A stretch of DNA of 64,000 nt. Origin: Bdellovibrionaceae bacterium UBA6502. GTDB lineage: Bacteria; Bdellovibrionota; Bdellovibrionia; Bdellovibrionales; UBA840. A model generated the notes under the pieces. That model saw only the letters and a list, made by a program, of their open reading frames with translations, searched no databases and had not been told where the DNA came from. The translations under genes and the position numbers were made by a program. Within the stretch, counting starts at the first letter, position 1; each line of letters starts with the position of its first letter. Where the stretch lies: NCBI GenBank assembly GCA_002436415.1, contig DJMA01000027.1, positions 1 through 64,000 of the forward strand, read 5' to 3'. Shown here in pieces: positions 1-9,921 of the stretch.

Positions 1-24
1 TTAGTATTTAGTATTTAGTATTTA
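1..24. repeat. Short tandem repeat, 7-bp unit x3
   Basis: The window opens with three perfect copies of TTAGTAT followed by TTA, in the AT-rich space beyond the 3' end of the first gene. The rest of the interval up to 184 is AT-rich with no ORF or strong hairpin that I can see. The array may continue off the left edge. It could be slippage-prone simple sequence and no function is implied. Confidence 0.6.
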
Positions 25-184
25 ATCTTAGGTTCTTAATTTTAGAAAAATAAAGCTTAAAAGGCAGTTCTTCATTTAGGCAATGCTAAATTGGAGTTCA
101 TTAATTGTCTTGAAAAAATAATTGGGACTTCGAGATTTGATTGCTCAAAAATTTTAAGAAGCAAGCTTTGGTATTAGATGAAAA

Positions 185-2119
185 TTACCAGTTTTCCATA
201 TCATGTATTTTTAAATGATAGCTATCACCTAGATGAAGTTTATCATCAGAAACATAGATACTCCGGGAATTCATATGGTCACCAAGTATCAAGCTAATTT
301 CAGGCTCTGATTCCACAGAAAGTATTTTCTGTATTGAATCATTTTCGATGCTAACAATTACTGGAGAGCTTCTCAGGGCGGTGTATAGAACCAGATAAGA
401 GCTATCAACTCCTTTAATATACTTATAGTTGGAAATGTGTTGGGTGTTTAAAGATTTCCACTCCAGTTTTTGGGCTTTAGTGTCCAATATAGCATAATCT
501 CCAAATTGAAACTGTAGCACAAGATACCTTTGCTCAGCAAAAAATCCCCATTCGTTAACTCCATTTGAATCTGCAGGGACTTCTACTTCAAAGAACTTGG
601 ATAAAACATTATTCTCATCATTTCGAGCGAGCTCAATTTTATCGCCATGAGTTCGAGAATAAATTCCAGGCGAAAGCTGATACCAATATTTTGATATGTT
701 TTGTTTTACTATAGTAAAATCTTTTCCAGGAAAAACTTTAAACCATTCTTGTGTTTTTGAATTTAACCAATAAATTTCTTTTTCTGTCGCTCGCATCACT
801 TCCATATCTTGGTACTCTTTAATGTACTCAAAGGAGTTCTTACCATTGAATTTGTAAATGAACATAGCCTGGGTTTTTGCGGGGTATGTAATGCTAATGT
901 AATCATTGGCCATTTTTTTAACTTTTAATAAACTAACATCAATCGACGAGTCGCTGAGGCGACTCAGATCAATCTTTGATACGTTTGCGTATTGATCATG
1001 TTCATGAATAATGGAAACTTCTTGGGTATCAGTATTTCTATAAAAATAAAGCCCATCTTTGTTGGCGCTAGATTCTAGATCGATGGGAATCTCTTCGATG
1101 TCTCGCAATTTATAAGCATTTTCATGAAAATCTAAAATATAGAGTTTTCTATGTGATGTTAAATTAGCTTCAATAGGGCTATCAAACGGCTGTGGTTCTT
1201 TAAATGTTAGAACCACAGAGTTTCCAAATGAAATATTAGTTTTAGGGTAGCCTTGATTTGTACGTATTAAAAGTTCTGATTCTGTTTTTAGTCCTTCTGA
1301 GGAAAACAATATTTTTTCAACATGCATTCCATAGGTTTCACCAACTAAATTATAGACTGAGTCTGAACTATACATTAAGAGGTCAGAGATTTTTTTAGAA
1401 CGAATTTTAGAGTTTTCAAGGTAATATAATTTCGCTGGACTATAAGAGGTTTTTTTTAAAAAAAGTGCATTCGGGTATTCGATATACTCAATTTTTTCTT
1501 TAAAAATCGAGGCATCTATAGATATTTTTTTTCCTCGGTAATGGAGGTAAAAAGACTTAAATTTCGCAGACTCAATGGGGTAGGAGCTTTTGATTTGCCA
1601 ATCACTATTGGGTGTTTCCCAGAATATTTTTTCACTTTCCGCACTTTTCCGTAGTTCAGGGTCTAAAAGTTTTTTAACTCTCTGTGTTTCGGTTCTTTGA
1701 GTTGATTGTACTTCCGTTTCTGATCCGATTTCTGCTCGAGCCTTTTCTATCTCTCGCATGAGATGTAGTAAGTTTGGATAGTCTGAAACATAGTCCTGCT
1801 GAAAGCGATTTAAAGACCCCATAAAGCTAATAAAAATAAAGTCTTTTGGGCTAACTTTATTTTTTTTAATTTTAGAGTATATTTTTGTGAGTGACTGAAA
1901 TCGCTTTTCCTTTGAATCAGTTTGGCTAGCACTTGTAGTACATTTAGTTACATCATTAGAATTGCCCATTGCTTGCAGCTGAGGAACAAAAAATAAGATG
2001 AACAATAGAAACAGAAGTTTTGGATCAAATGACTGGAAGCTTGGCTGATAGAAGCCAAGAGAGCTTTGGAAAGCTCTTCTTTCTTTTGTTTTAAAGCTAG
2101 GCCTTTTGACGTTTTTCAT
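185..2119 (-). CDS. Large secreted protein of unknown function, family member 1 of 4
   Basis: I do not recognise a named family. The 644-residue product has a long basic N-terminus (about 33 residues), then a hydrophobic stretch ending in an AQLQA-like cleavage site near residue 50, and a cysteine shortly after. A helical region of about 100 residues follows. The rest, from a WETPNSDW motif near residue 167, is rich in short beta strands and W/Y-containing turns, which suggests a propeller-like or beta-solenoid fold. It is clearly homologous to the genes ending at 2347, 8068 and 9922: the motifs (E)xxxxWxxxxxxW, EYPNALxxxK and a C-terminal IYVSDDKLHLG align with IYFSDNKLYLG in the second copy. 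The ATG start is preceded only by an A-rich AAAAGAAA sequence. It is probably exported; the partner and substrate are unknown. Confidence 0.75.
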   Translation of the reverse strand: MKNVKRPSFKTKERRAFQSSLGFYQPSFQSFDPKLLFLLFILFFVPQLQAMGNSNDVTKCTTSASQTDSKEKRFQSLTKIYSKIKKNKVSPKDFIFISFMGSLNRFQQDYVSDYPNLLHLMREIEKARAEIGSETEVQSTQRTETQRVKKLLDPELRKSAESEKIFWETPNSDWQIKSSYPIESAKFKSFYLHYRGKKISIDASIFKEKIEYIEYPNALFLKKTSYSPAKLYYLENSKIRSKKISDLLMYSSDSVYNLVGETYGMHVEKILFSSEGLKTESELLIRTNQGYPKTNISFGNSVVLTFKEPQPFDSPIEANLTSHRKLYILDFHENAYKLRDIEEIPIDLESSANKDGLYFYRNTDTQEVSIIHEHDQYANVSKIDLSRLSDSSIDVSLLKVKKMANDYISITYPAKTQAMFIYKFNGKNSFEYIKEYQDMEVMRATEKEIYWLNSKTQEWFKVFPGKDFTIVKQNISKYWYQLSPGIYSRTHGDKIELARNDENNVLSKFFEVEVPADSNGVNEWGFFAEQRYLVLQFQFGDYAILDTKAQKLEWKSLNTQHISNYKYIKGVDSSYLVLYTALRSSPVIVSIENDSIQKILSVESEPEISLILGDHMNSRSIYVSDDKLHLGDSYHLKIHDMENW

Positions 2120-2346
2120 TTTCTTTTGAATTATAGCAGTTTTTCGTGAAATAAAGTGCTATGTTCGCCCACCAAGAAAACTTTATAGATCTGAAAGACA
2201 AAATGGAAGCAAGTATATTCGCCTAGTTTAAAGTAGTTATAACTATGTCTACATTTTTGACAGCAAATTGAAAAAGCCTCAAAAGAAAATGATTTTCACT
2301 GTGAAAACTCAAATCTATATCTCTATGATTTGAAAAGATTTATTCA

Positions 2347-4302
2347 TCACTTTGAGATCTGGGGAGTATTAGTCTTTTCAAAAAAAGAATTTGGGTAGAA
2401 TAGATCGATGTAATGGCTTCCGCCTAGGTATAATTTATTATCTGAGAAATAGATACTTTCTCGAAACATCGTTTCGTCAATATCTATTAGATCTCCAGAT
2501 TTGAAGGCAATTTCAGTTTTTTTCATGGGATTGGAATTTGGATCTATAATTACAGGAGAGGATCTTTCATGAAATCCATTGTATAAGACAATGTAAGTCT
2601 TCCCTTTATATTTCACAGAGTTTATATGATTCATTTTGGCAATTTCTAATCTAGATAGGTATGGTGTTTCAGCTTTTAGATCCATGATAAAGCTCGCTTC
2701 TTCTGTCATTACCAATACAAATCTATTGTCTATGAAGTAAGGAATTTGCATTTTAGCTGATGAAAATTCCAAATCAAATTCATGTTTAGATTCATAGACT
2801 CCGTTCGAATTTTTTGCAGCAATCTTGAGTGTGCTAGCTTCAAATTGGTAGAGCAGGTTTTTAGGATTACTACGCCATGGACCTGTAAGTTTTTGCTTTA
2901 TTAGTTTTAGTTTATTATTTCGGTACGATACTCGGAACCATTCTTCAAATTCTTTAGAGCTTAAAAAAGTTTCGCCATTGATTTGGGTGTAGGCATCTGT
3001 ATCAATTAGTGTCTTTTGGTGACTAAATGTCGAATCATTGTCTCTAGCAAAAAGACTTACTTTGTTTTCACGGGCATTGTAGCCAATCAAAACATTCTTA
3101 TTGTTTAAATGATAATAATATCCATTCAAAGGATCAGAGTCATTGATCATGGGGCTAAGATCTATATCGAAGAACCGAAGCTTTCTGCCAATTGAGCTAA
3201 TCATTCTCGTTTGAAAATTCTCTTTTTCTTTATATAGTATAAAGTCTTCATTTTCTATTAAAGACAGAAGGTTTTGCTGCTCAAACTTTACTGATACTTC
3301 ATTGCGTTGAATATTGATTAGGACTAGATCTTTTTGCTCAAGTTTTTTTTCGATCGCTGGTGGTATCTTTACTGCAACTTCCTTATTTAAAATTATGGCG
3401 TAGTCTGTTGGCGTAATTTGTTTGAAAGAAAGTGATTTCACCGTATGGTCTTTTTTTTCCAATGACCATTGCTTAGTTTTAATACCTTGTTTTGTTGGAC
3501 GAATTTGTTTAATTTCTATCTTTTCCGCACTTGATACTATATGAAAGATCCCGTTTGAGCCCTTCTTCAAAACATCGTGTAAGGGAATCATGCTTAATTT
3601 ATTATTGTCTATGGTAAAAAATAAATGATCGTTTGTGTCTTTATTGTGGATCAATAGCGCATTAGGGTACTCGATGAAATCTAGATTTCCTCTGAGAAAA
3701 AAAATAGGTATGTCATAATGCTTATCTTGAAAGACGATATGTATTCTTCCGATTTTGTTCGAAAAATCTGTCTTATTGATCATTTTCCACTTCCCAGTTT
3801 TACTTTTCCACAACTGGTTTTCAGACTCTGAACTTGGTTTTAATTCAGGACTAAAAATAAACTCTTCACTTTGGATTTGCTTTTCTTTTATAGGTTCTTC
3901 GGACGATCGGGCTGTTTCAGGTATTTGGTTTTTTTTAATGGCTTTCATGATTTCGTAGACGTTTTTAAACTGATTCGCATACTTTCTGCGAAATTTGTCT
4001 AAACTAGAATAGAACTCATCTTTTAGTGTATTGTATTTTGAAGATCTGTTTTCACTAATAGCAAAATAAGCACTACCAAGAGCCTTTAATTCAGACATCA
4101 TTTCTATGTTTTGAGAGGCGCTTATCTGACAATTTGTTTTTGGATTTGCAGTACTGATAGCAGGAATCGCTAGGATAAGAATCATATTCATAAAAAAATG
4201 GAACTTCAATTTATCTGCTAAGGAGAAGAAAAATAGGGACACTAGACTAAGCCTAGAATTAAGCGTTTTAGCTTGAAAAGTTTGTTTTTCCCATAATCTC
4301 AT
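2347..4302 (-). CDS. Large secreted protein of unknown function, family member 2 of 4
   Basis: This is a paralogue of the preceding gene. It shares the cysteine just after the signal peptide (NPKTNC), the helical N-terminal segment, a WKSKTGKW motif, EYPNALLI, and the C-terminal IYFSDNKLYLGG. The open frame extends upstream to a TTG at 4386. I chose the ATG at 4302 because it gives an N-terminal extension before the hydrophobic export segment (AIPAISTA cleavage site) similar in length to member 1. A TTG at 4209 or an ATG at 4191 would give a more ordinary signal peptide, and none has a good ribosome binding site, so the start is uncertain. It lies about 225 bp upstream of member 1 on the same strand, so the pair is a tandem duplication. 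Function is unknown. Confidence 0.72.
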   Translation of the reverse strand: MRLWEKQTFQAKTLNSRLSLVSLFFFSLADKLKFHFFMNMILILAIPAISTANPKTNCQISASQNIEMMSELKALGSAYFAISENRSSKYNTLKDEFYSSLDKFRRKYANQFKNVYEIMKAIKKNQIPETARSSEEPIKEKQIQSEEFIFSPELKPSSESENQLWKSKTGKWKMINKTDFSNKIGRIHIVFQDKHYDIPIFFLRGNLDFIEYPNALLIHNKDTNDHLFFTIDNNKLSMIPLHDVLKKGSNGIFHIVSSAEKIEIKQIRPTKQGIKTKQWSLEKKDHTVKSLSFKQITPTDYAIILNKEVAVKIPPAIEKKLEQKDLVLINIQRNEVSVKFEQQNLLSLIENEDFILYKEKENFQTRMISSIGRKLRFFDIDLSPMINDSDPLNGYYYHLNNKNVLIGYNARENKVSLFARDNDSTFSHQKTLIDTDAYTQINGETFLSSKEFEEWFRVSYRNNKLKLIKQKLTGPWRSNPKNLLYQFEASTLKIAAKNSNGVYESKHEFDLEFSSAKMQIPYFIDNRFVLVMTEEASFIMDLKAETPYLSRLEIAKMNHINSVKYKGKTYIVLYNGFHERSSPVIIDPNSNPMKKTEIAFKSGDLIDIDETMFRESIYFSDNKLYLGGSHYIDLFYPNSFFEKTNTPQISK

Positions 4303-4456
4303 TGATCGCAATTGTATCAGTTTTTGAAAGTTTTTGAGATGGATAAGTGAAACTAGAAATTTTTTTATTAAGCGGAGAAAACCCAACTGGGGCTAGGCAT
4401 AGTTTGCTTTGGAGAAGTTTTTGACTGACTAAACTTTTGACGAATCATTGAAAAAA

Positions 4457-4481
4457 AGAAAGCCATTTGAATTGGCTTTCT
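4457..4481 (-). terminator. Rho-independent terminator of the 6701-4492 transcript
   Basis: The arms AGAAAGCCA and TGGCTTTCT enclose a 7-nt loop and are followed on the minus strand by a run of T residues. It sits just after the stop codon at 4492, so it ends the leftward transcript that contains the barrel protein and probably the CFI-box gene and asd. Confidence 0.8.
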
Positions 4482-4491
4482 CAGCAAAGTT

Positions 4492-5373
4492 TTATATGTC
4501 GAAACCGAATCCTAGGGTGACCACCTGAGAGGTGATATCAATAACATCATCACCAGTTTGACCATTTTCTGCGCCAAGAATGTATTTATAATCTAGGACT
4601 AGCCAAGTGTGATTGATACCAAAATCTTCATCGAGGTCGTCGGTATCTCCCATCCAGGAGTCGACCAAAAAACGAATTCCAGCATTTGCATGAGCGCCAC
4701 CAGTGTAAGTCTTTACGGATTCACCATCGTCTCGTGATTCATAAATGAAGTAGGCATCAATTCCTAAGCTTACATAGGGGATGAATGCTTGGGTCTCACC
4801 AAAGTATTGAAAGTGATAGGTAAAACCTCCATAGATTGGAAGCATTATAAGGCTATAGTCTTCGTATGCCTGAGTACCACTTGCGTAAAAGCCTGTGCCT
4901 GTAGCATAGGTGAGGTTCAGACCGTAATTCCATTTTAAGTTTCCTTCTTGTCCAAAGACAGGAGTTTCAAAGTCTACAAAAAGAGAGTAGGTGGTTTTAT
5001 AAACATCACTATAACTTTGGTTCGTAGTATTGTTTTGTAGGTTGTCAAAAACTTGAGTTCCTAGTTTAAAGCCAGAATAACCTTCAATCTTACTTTCTTC
5101 TTTTTTGTAGATATAGGTTCCATCGGCTAAAATTTTGATCAGTCCATTTTTAGCCTCTGGATGTCTTACTTTTAAGTAGTCATCAGTTTCTTCAATGACT
5201 TCGTATTCAGGCTGTTGTTGCTTTACTACAGGTTGTGTATCTTCTTGTCTTGCTTCCCATTCCTCCTCACTAATATAAGGAGGTTCGAGAGGAGCTGCAT
5301 CGGGATCTCTTGCAACTTGTGCTTGAGAAAAAATTGAAAAGGTCAAAAAGAGTAAAATCCATTTCTTTTTCAC
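4492..5373 (-). CDS. Predicted outer-membrane beta-barrel protein
   Basis: The 293-residue protein has a clear signal peptide (basic KKK, hydrophobic core, cleavage after FSQA). It then has a proline/glutamate-rich segment (about residues 20-70) and, from about residue 90, alternating amphipathic strands with aromatic belts, ending in ...VTLGFGFDI. The final residue is not the canonical aromatic, but strand density and glycine/aromatic content favour an OmpW/OprF-like barrel. It overlaps the upstream CFI-box gene by 4 nt (ATGA), so the two are translationally coupled and may work together at the surface. No enzyme motif is visible. A specific function cannot be given. Confidence 0.7.
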   Translation of the reverse strand: MKKKWILLFLTFSIFSQAQVARDPDAAPLEPPYISEEEWEARQEDTQPVVKQQQPEYEVIEETDDYLKVRHPEAKNGLIKILADGTYIYKKEESKIEGYSGFKLGTQVFDNLQNNTTNQSYSDVYKTTYSLFVDFETPVFGQEGNLKWNYGLNLTYATGTGFYASGTQAYEDYSLIMLPIYGGFTYHFQYFGETQAFIPYVSLGIDAYFIYESRDDGESVKTYTGGAHANAGIRFLVDSWMGDTDDLDEDFGINHTWLVLDYKYILGAENGQTGDDVIDITSQVVTLGFGFDI

Positions 5374-6701
5374 GAAGACATCCTTTGTCGAAAATAAAAA
5401 AGTAGTCTCAGGATTGATCCTATAAATACAATACTAAGTACTAAGCTAAAGAAAATTCCATACTTCAAGCTTAGTTTAGCAAAGAAATACAGTGGCCATA
5501 AGATCATTCGAACGATTGGTTTTATTACTTCCTTATCGAGAAGCCATACAGCAGCCTCAGGAGAATAGCTATAATAGTAATGAATGAATTTTTGTCCCCA
5601 TTGGTATTTTCTCAAAACTTCATCGCGAAACTCCCGCAGTAAAACTAAATGTTGTTCAAGAGGGTTCCCATATGCAGCGGTAGCGATAAAGCAACGACTT
5701 TCTTCGAATACTCCATATACTTTTTGGGGAGTCACGGTTTTGTTTGTTAGTGCGTTTGACGAGCTTTCGTCTAAGAAATAACCGATGTTCCCAGCTTCAT
5801 CAATAGTAGCTACGCGAAAGGTGTATGTTACATCGTTGGTTAAACCCGTAATGTATTCAGAGGAAGTTAATGAGTTACCATTGGAGTCAGTAACAATCTC
5901 GATGTCTTGGTAATTACCAGCAGTAATGGCAGCTCCTACATCAAAAGAAGCTGTTGATCCTTGCGAATATAAAAAACGAATGTATTTGGTGCTAAGGTGA
6001 TTGGATGCTGATGGAAAGCCAGAGTTTGCAGAAATTGCCTCAGTAACGCTGCCATCAGCCATGATGATGGCTTTTCCATCTCCAGGTACTAACGAAAAAC
6101 TGAAGACACATGGAATATCGGTAACGGTTCCTGTACAGGTTGAGCTAGAAACCGTCGCCTCTGCTGAGGTGTCATAAGAATTGATTTTAAAATCTACATT
6201 TACACTCAGAGTAGAGTTGTCGGCAAAGGTTGCCAATAAATACAAATCATCACTATCGTAGTTGTTACAAGAAGAATTATCACTATCCAAGGTAGCGCAG
6301 ATGCTTGACCATAAGGCCCTAATGCATTTGGTATTTCCACTAGAAACACTGGTTTGAGTTTGAGTCAATGAAACCTCATCTCCATCAGAGATTGCGGTAA
6401 CTAAAGTAAACTCTGCGGTTTGTGAGCTATCGTCATGATAGGCGCAAATTTCAAAGGTGCTAGAGCTGGTAATTGGATTAATGGCACAACCAGTGGCTGG
6501 ATCATTACCGCTCAATGTATTGCAGGCAGGAGAAAAGGCTCCATAAACGATGGGTGTTGTCTCAGACTCGTCGTCATAAGAACTGACACCATCTACTGAA
6601 TAAATTGTAAGTGTAGCGGCTTGTAGATTTATCGAAAGGCCCAAAAGGATTAGGCCTATGAAAACTTTTACTAATTTTAAATATTTAAGCAAGATCTGCA
6701 T
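5370..6701 (-). CDS. Secreted protein with fibronectin-like repeat and CFI-box C-terminal module
   Basis: The 443-residue protein has a signal peptide ending at LQAA, then about 300 residues rich in Ser/Thr/Asp with several cysteine pairs. A segment reading ITGLTNDVTYTFRVATIDEAGN is typical of a fibronectin type III strand. At about residue 340 it carries CFIATAAYGNPLEQH and LLREFRDEVL, the hallmark of the CFI-box C-terminal module found on many Bdellovibrio and deltaproteobacterial secreted proteins. Hydrophobic segments and a basic end follow. Such C-terminal modules are thought to mark proteins for processing or sorting at the envelope. It begins 15 nt after asd and overlaps the barrel gene by 4 nt, so asd and both envelope genes may be cotranscribed. 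Confidence 0.8.
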   Translation of the reverse strand: MQILLKYLKLVKVFIGLILLGLSINLQAATLTIYSVDGVSSYDDESETTPIVYGAFSPACNTLSGNDPATGCAINPITSSSTFEICAYHDDSSQTAEFTLVTAISDGDEVSLTQTQTSVSSGNTKCIRALWSSICATLDSDNSSCNNYDSDDLYLLATFADNSTLSVNVDFKINSYDTSAEATVSSSTCTGTVTDIPCVFSFSLVPGDGKAIIMADGSVTEAISANSGFPSASNHLSTKYIRFLYSQGSTASFDVGAAITAGNYQDIEIVTDSNGNSLTSSEYITGLTNDVTYTFRVATIDEAGNIGYFLDESSSNALTNKTVTPQKVYGVFEESRCFIATAAYGNPLEQHLVLLREFRDEVLRKYQWGQKFIHYYYSYSPEAAVWLLDKEVIKPIVRMILWPLYFFAKLSLKYGIFFSLVLSIVFIGSILRLLFYFRQRMSS

Positions 6702-6716
6702 GCTTTAATTGCAGCA

Positions 6717-7724
6717 CTAGTTTTGACTTTTGTCAAAAAGACTCTCTGCAATTTGTAGCCCATTAAGCGCAGCTCCCTTACGAATATTGTCAGCTACAAC
6801 CCACATTATCCATCGGTTAGCAACAGCCACATCTTTGTGCACTCGTCCGACAAATACAGGGTTTTTACCAGAGGCTTCACGAATGGTTGGTAGGTCTTTT
6901 AAACTCATGTCAATGCCTTTGGAGGTATTTAAGCAGCTGATCATCTCTTCTTTGCTTGGATTTGATTTTACATCGAACCACACGCTTTCCGAGTGACCAT
7001 TTAAACTAGGAGTACGAACACAAAAAGCAGATACAGGTAAATCATCTTGTTCTAGAATCTTTTTGGTTTCATTCACCATTTTCATCTCTTCAGATGTGAA
7101 GCCATTTTCCTCCATATCACCAATCATTGGGATATTATTAAATGCTATGCTCTTAGGGAAGATCTCAGGTTCAAGTTCTTGGTTATTTAGATAAGCCAAA
7201 CTATGTCCCTTTACCTCTTCAACCGCATCGCTACCAGCACCACTTACAGATTGATAGGTACTAACGATCACAGAAGTTAAACCAAATTTTTCTTGGATTG
7301 GTTTAAGGGCTACAACCATTTGGATGGTTGAGCAATTTGGATTGGCGATTAACTGCGGGCCAAGTTTACTGTCGATGGCGTGCATATTAACCTCAGGTAC
7401 TACAAGAGGAACTTCAGGATGCATACGAAATGCAGAAGAGTTATCAATGGCATAAGCGCCGTCTTCTACAGCACGTGGGGCCCAAATTTTACTAACACTT
7501 CCACCGGCACTAAAAAAGCAAACGTTTAATCCTTTAAAGCAAGACTCTTTTAAAGCTTGTACTTCAATGTCTTTTCCGCGGAAACTGATTTTTGTTCCTG
7601 CACTTTTCTCACTGGCAAATAGCCTTAGTTCTTCGATTGGAGTTTTTCTTTCTTCAAGAAGTTTTAAAAACTCACGTCCTACTAATCCAGTTGCTCCGAC
7701 AATACCTAATTTTAAACTTTGCAT
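6717..7724 (-). CDS. asd: Aspartate-semialdehyde dehydrogenase
   Basis: Catalyses NADPH-dependent reduction of L-aspartyl-4-phosphate to aspartate 4-semialdehyde, the branch point to lysine, diaminopimelate, threonine and methionine. The protein starts with a dinucleotide-binding GIVGATGLVGREFLKLL. It carries the active-site cysteine in IANPNCSTIQM, the downstream SVSGAGS segment and RTPSLNGHSESVW with the catalytic histidine. At 335 residues it has normal family length. The ATG is preceded by GAGGG at good spacing and by an extended -10 promoter. It is the only recognisable metabolic gene in the first 12 kb, placed between two pairs of secreted-protein paralogues. Confidence 0.96.
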   Translation of the reverse strand: MQSLKLGIVGATGLVGREFLKLLEERKTPIEELRLFASEKSAGTKISFRGKDIEVQALKESCFKGLNVCFFSAGGSVSKIWAPRAVEDGAYAIDNSSAFRMHPEVPLVVPEVNMHAIDSKLGPQLIANPNCSTIQMVVALKPIQEKFGLTSVIVSTYQSVSGAGSDAVEEVKGHSLAYLNNQELEPEIFPKSIAFNNIPMIGDMEENGFTSEEMKMVNETKKILEQDDLPVSAFCVRTPSLNGHSESVWFDVKSNPSKEEMISCLNTSKGIDMSLKDLPTIREASGKNPVFVGRVHKDVAVANRWIMWVVADNIRKGAALNGLQIAESLFDKSQN

Positions 7725-7753
7725 AGATCCCTCTTTATTAGTGAATTCGCGCC

Positions 7754-7762
7754 ATTATAGCA
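7754..7762 (-). promoter_or_regulatory. Extended -10 promoter of asd
   Basis: On the minus strand the sequence reads TGCTATAAT, a perfect extended -10 hexamer, about 30 nt before the asd start codon. No convincing -35 element is seen, as expected for an extended -10 promoter. Confidence 0.65.
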
Positions 7763-8067
7763 TAGATTAACTAGCAAAGGGAATTGAAAACAATAGTCTT
7801 TGTTGGCTTTTTCATAAAATTTGGAGACTTTTCTGCCATATCTATTTTGAAAATCTATAATGTGGCTCTCGTACTGTTTTAAATAGGCATTTTTTAGAAT
7901 CGAATATTCTTTTTCGAAATTAATTTCTACTTAAATCAGATGCTCTTTCATTGGGACTTATACTGTGCTTTGCCGATACCTGACACTTTTCAGAACTGGA
8001 ATAGCAGCTTTACGTGAAAAAGCAAATGAAAGGGATTAGGCTCTAAGCTAAGATAAATTTCTGAAAT
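7763..8067. other. Intergenic stretch without a gene
   Basis: AT-rich DNA between the asd promoter and the 3' end of the family member 3 gene. I see no ORF with a ribosome binding site, no tRNA and no strong terminator hairpin. It must hold the unterminated 3' region of the leftward 11754-8068 transcript. Confidence 0.5.
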
Positions 8068-9921
8068 TTAATTTTCCCAGAAATTACTGATTTTAGCTAT
8101 TTCAAGATAGAGGGTGTTTCCAATATAGATTCGATTGCCCTTATAGCGTATGGGTAAAGTATCTAGAAAGCTGTGGTGGAAAGTGTCTTTAATATTAATT
8201 TTGTTGGAGATTATCGGAAACTGGTTTTCATTTAATTCAACCAGGTACAAATTCTCTTTGTTTTGATCCAGTGCTAAAACAAGGTTTAGTGAATCACTTT
8301 CAACGACATGAAAACTAGAAAGTTGCGTGATTAATTTTCTAAGTTCTTGAGGTTTTTTTAGGTTGGTATAAATGACCTGCCCATCATTGGTTTGTAGGAA
8401 AAGATGTTCGTTCGCAATAGTAGATGCTTTAAAGCTCAATTGCGAATTGCTTTCCGGTAGTGCTAAATTCCATGAAAGTAGTTTTTCTACTTGTAAGTCA
8501 TCGGCAAATTTATAGATCTCATAGATATCATGTTCTAATTTTATTAATAATGAATCATGAAGCTGTAAGTTGCCAGTAAATTCTAGCGCTAATTTATCAT
8601 TGGGATTCGCTAAATCCACTCTAAACCAATTTGCCTCTAAATCCTTAACTATTAAATTATGGGAGCTGTTATGTTTAATGATTTCCATATAGTTTAGACT
8701 TTCTTTGAGTTTAAACACTCCATTTGAATTACGTTGGAACCATAGGCTTTCTGAGTTTTCCTTCGAAGAATTCTTTATGGAAATTATGAAATTATTAGGA
8801 TCAATGGAATAATAGCGCTTAGAGCCTTCCCCAAAATCTCCTTTGATGTTTTTAGATAAGGGCAAGGCAACTTTTTCTGTGATCTTTTTGCCATCAATCA
8901 AGTGAGTTACTTCAAAGTATTGTCTTAGAAGGCTTTGCTGGAAAAAGTTTATATGCATATTCTCAGAGGTGCCCTCTGTATTTCGGATCTTTGTTTCTCT
9001 AATTACAGGAGTTTCATTCTCTTTAAAAATAAGTTCATAAGGATTTCCAGTGCTGTTGTTTTTAACTATAAAATGATTGGGTCTGAGCTCTGCAATTTCG
9101 TCGATCAAATAGGGAATTTGATCCCTGTTTTCTGTGATTTTTGTTTCATTAATGGTTACTGTTAAAGTTTGAAATGAAAAGCCTGGCTCGGGTGTCGTGA
9201 CTTTTTCAGCAAAATAGATCTTATCTTTATCAATGTGAAAAATTCGATCCATTTCTTGGATTTTAATGAAGAGGCTATTTTTGTATAAAAATATATTTTT
9301 ACCAGTATGTGTTTTTATCAATAATCCCGAGTTCCATTCTTTTATTGATTCTAAGTCGACATCATAAGGTAGTCGAAAAAGTAAGTTGCTGTCATTTTCG
9401 ATCACACTTAATATAATGGTTTCTTTTGTCAGCTTTTGCTTGTTTACTAACAAACCGCTAATGAGAATACTCCATGATTTATCCTTTGACTCCCATAAAA
9501 TTTGATCTCGTTCTAGAAATGTAAATTCAGTACCTGCCCAAGTCTGCGAGCCAGGTAAATTAGATCTTGATTCTTGGGAAGATTCTCGTTCACCGGCTAA
9601 ATATCTAATGTGTCTAGCAAAATGGGCGTAGCTCTCGAAGGAGTTACGATCCTTTTCGTAATAAACGAACATAGCTTTAGCTAGTTCCTGTTTGAGAATC
9701 TTAGAATTGTCTTTTTTTTCTGAATAAATGGCAGAATAATTTCTAACAAGTTTGTTTAACTCAGAAGAGTGGGCCTCTAATTTAGTATGCTCTCTAATTT
9801 CAGATTTTGCTAGAGACTTATTATTTCCTGCGGACTTGGGACATTGAAAAGAATTAGAAAATGCTTTAAGGGGAAAAGCAATAAGTAATAGAAAAATTAG
9901 GTTCTTTTTAAAGTGTTTCAT
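8068..9921 (-). CDS. Large secreted protein of unknown function, family member 3 of 4
   Basis: The 617-residue protein has a signal peptide (MKHFKKN, hydrophobic core, cleavage after KAFS) followed by a cysteine (NSFQC). It has the same architecture as the other three members: a helical stretch to about residue 110, then LWESKDKSW and a long beta-rich region with EWNSGLLIKT and a C-terminal NRIYIGNTLYLEI. Its ATG directly follows the TAA stop of member 4 with no gap, so the two are one transcript and probably translationally coupled. No catalytic motif is visible. A secreted beta-propeller or adhesin-like role is possible but unproven. Confidence 0.78.
   Translation of the reverse strand: MKHFKKNLIFLLLIAFPLKAFSNSFQCPKSAGNNKSLAKSEIREHTKLEAHSSELNKLVRNYSAIYSEKKDNSKILKQELAKAMFVYYEKDRNSFESYAHFARHIRYLAGERESSQESRSNLPGSQTWAGTEFTFLERDQILWESKDKSWSILISGLLVNKQKLTKETIILSVIENDSNLLFRLPYDVDLESIKEWNSGLLIKTHTGKNIFLYKNSLFIKIQEMDRIFHIDKDKIYFAEKVTTPEPGFSFQTLTVTINETKITENRDQIPYLIDEIAELRPNHFIVKNNSTGNPYELIFKENETPVIRETKIRNTEGTSENMHINFFQQSLLRQYFEVTHLIDGKKITEKVALPLSKNIKGDFGEGSKRYYSIDPNNFIISIKNSSKENSESLWFQRNSNGVFKLKESLNYMEIIKHNSSHNLIVKDLEANWFRVDLANPNDKLALEFTGNLQLHDSLLIKLEHDIYEIYKFADDLQVEKLLSWNLALPESNSQLSFKASTIANEHLFLQTNDGQVIYTNLKKPQELRKLITQLSSFHVVESDSLNLVLALDQNKENLYLVELNENQFPIISNKINIKDTFHHSFLDTLPIRYKGNRIYIGNTLYLEIAKISNFWEN

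Noticed and set aside
6730..6996. Open frames on the strand opposite asd
   Set aside because: They are the antisense of a well-supported gene, as are many other open frames opposite the annotated genes.
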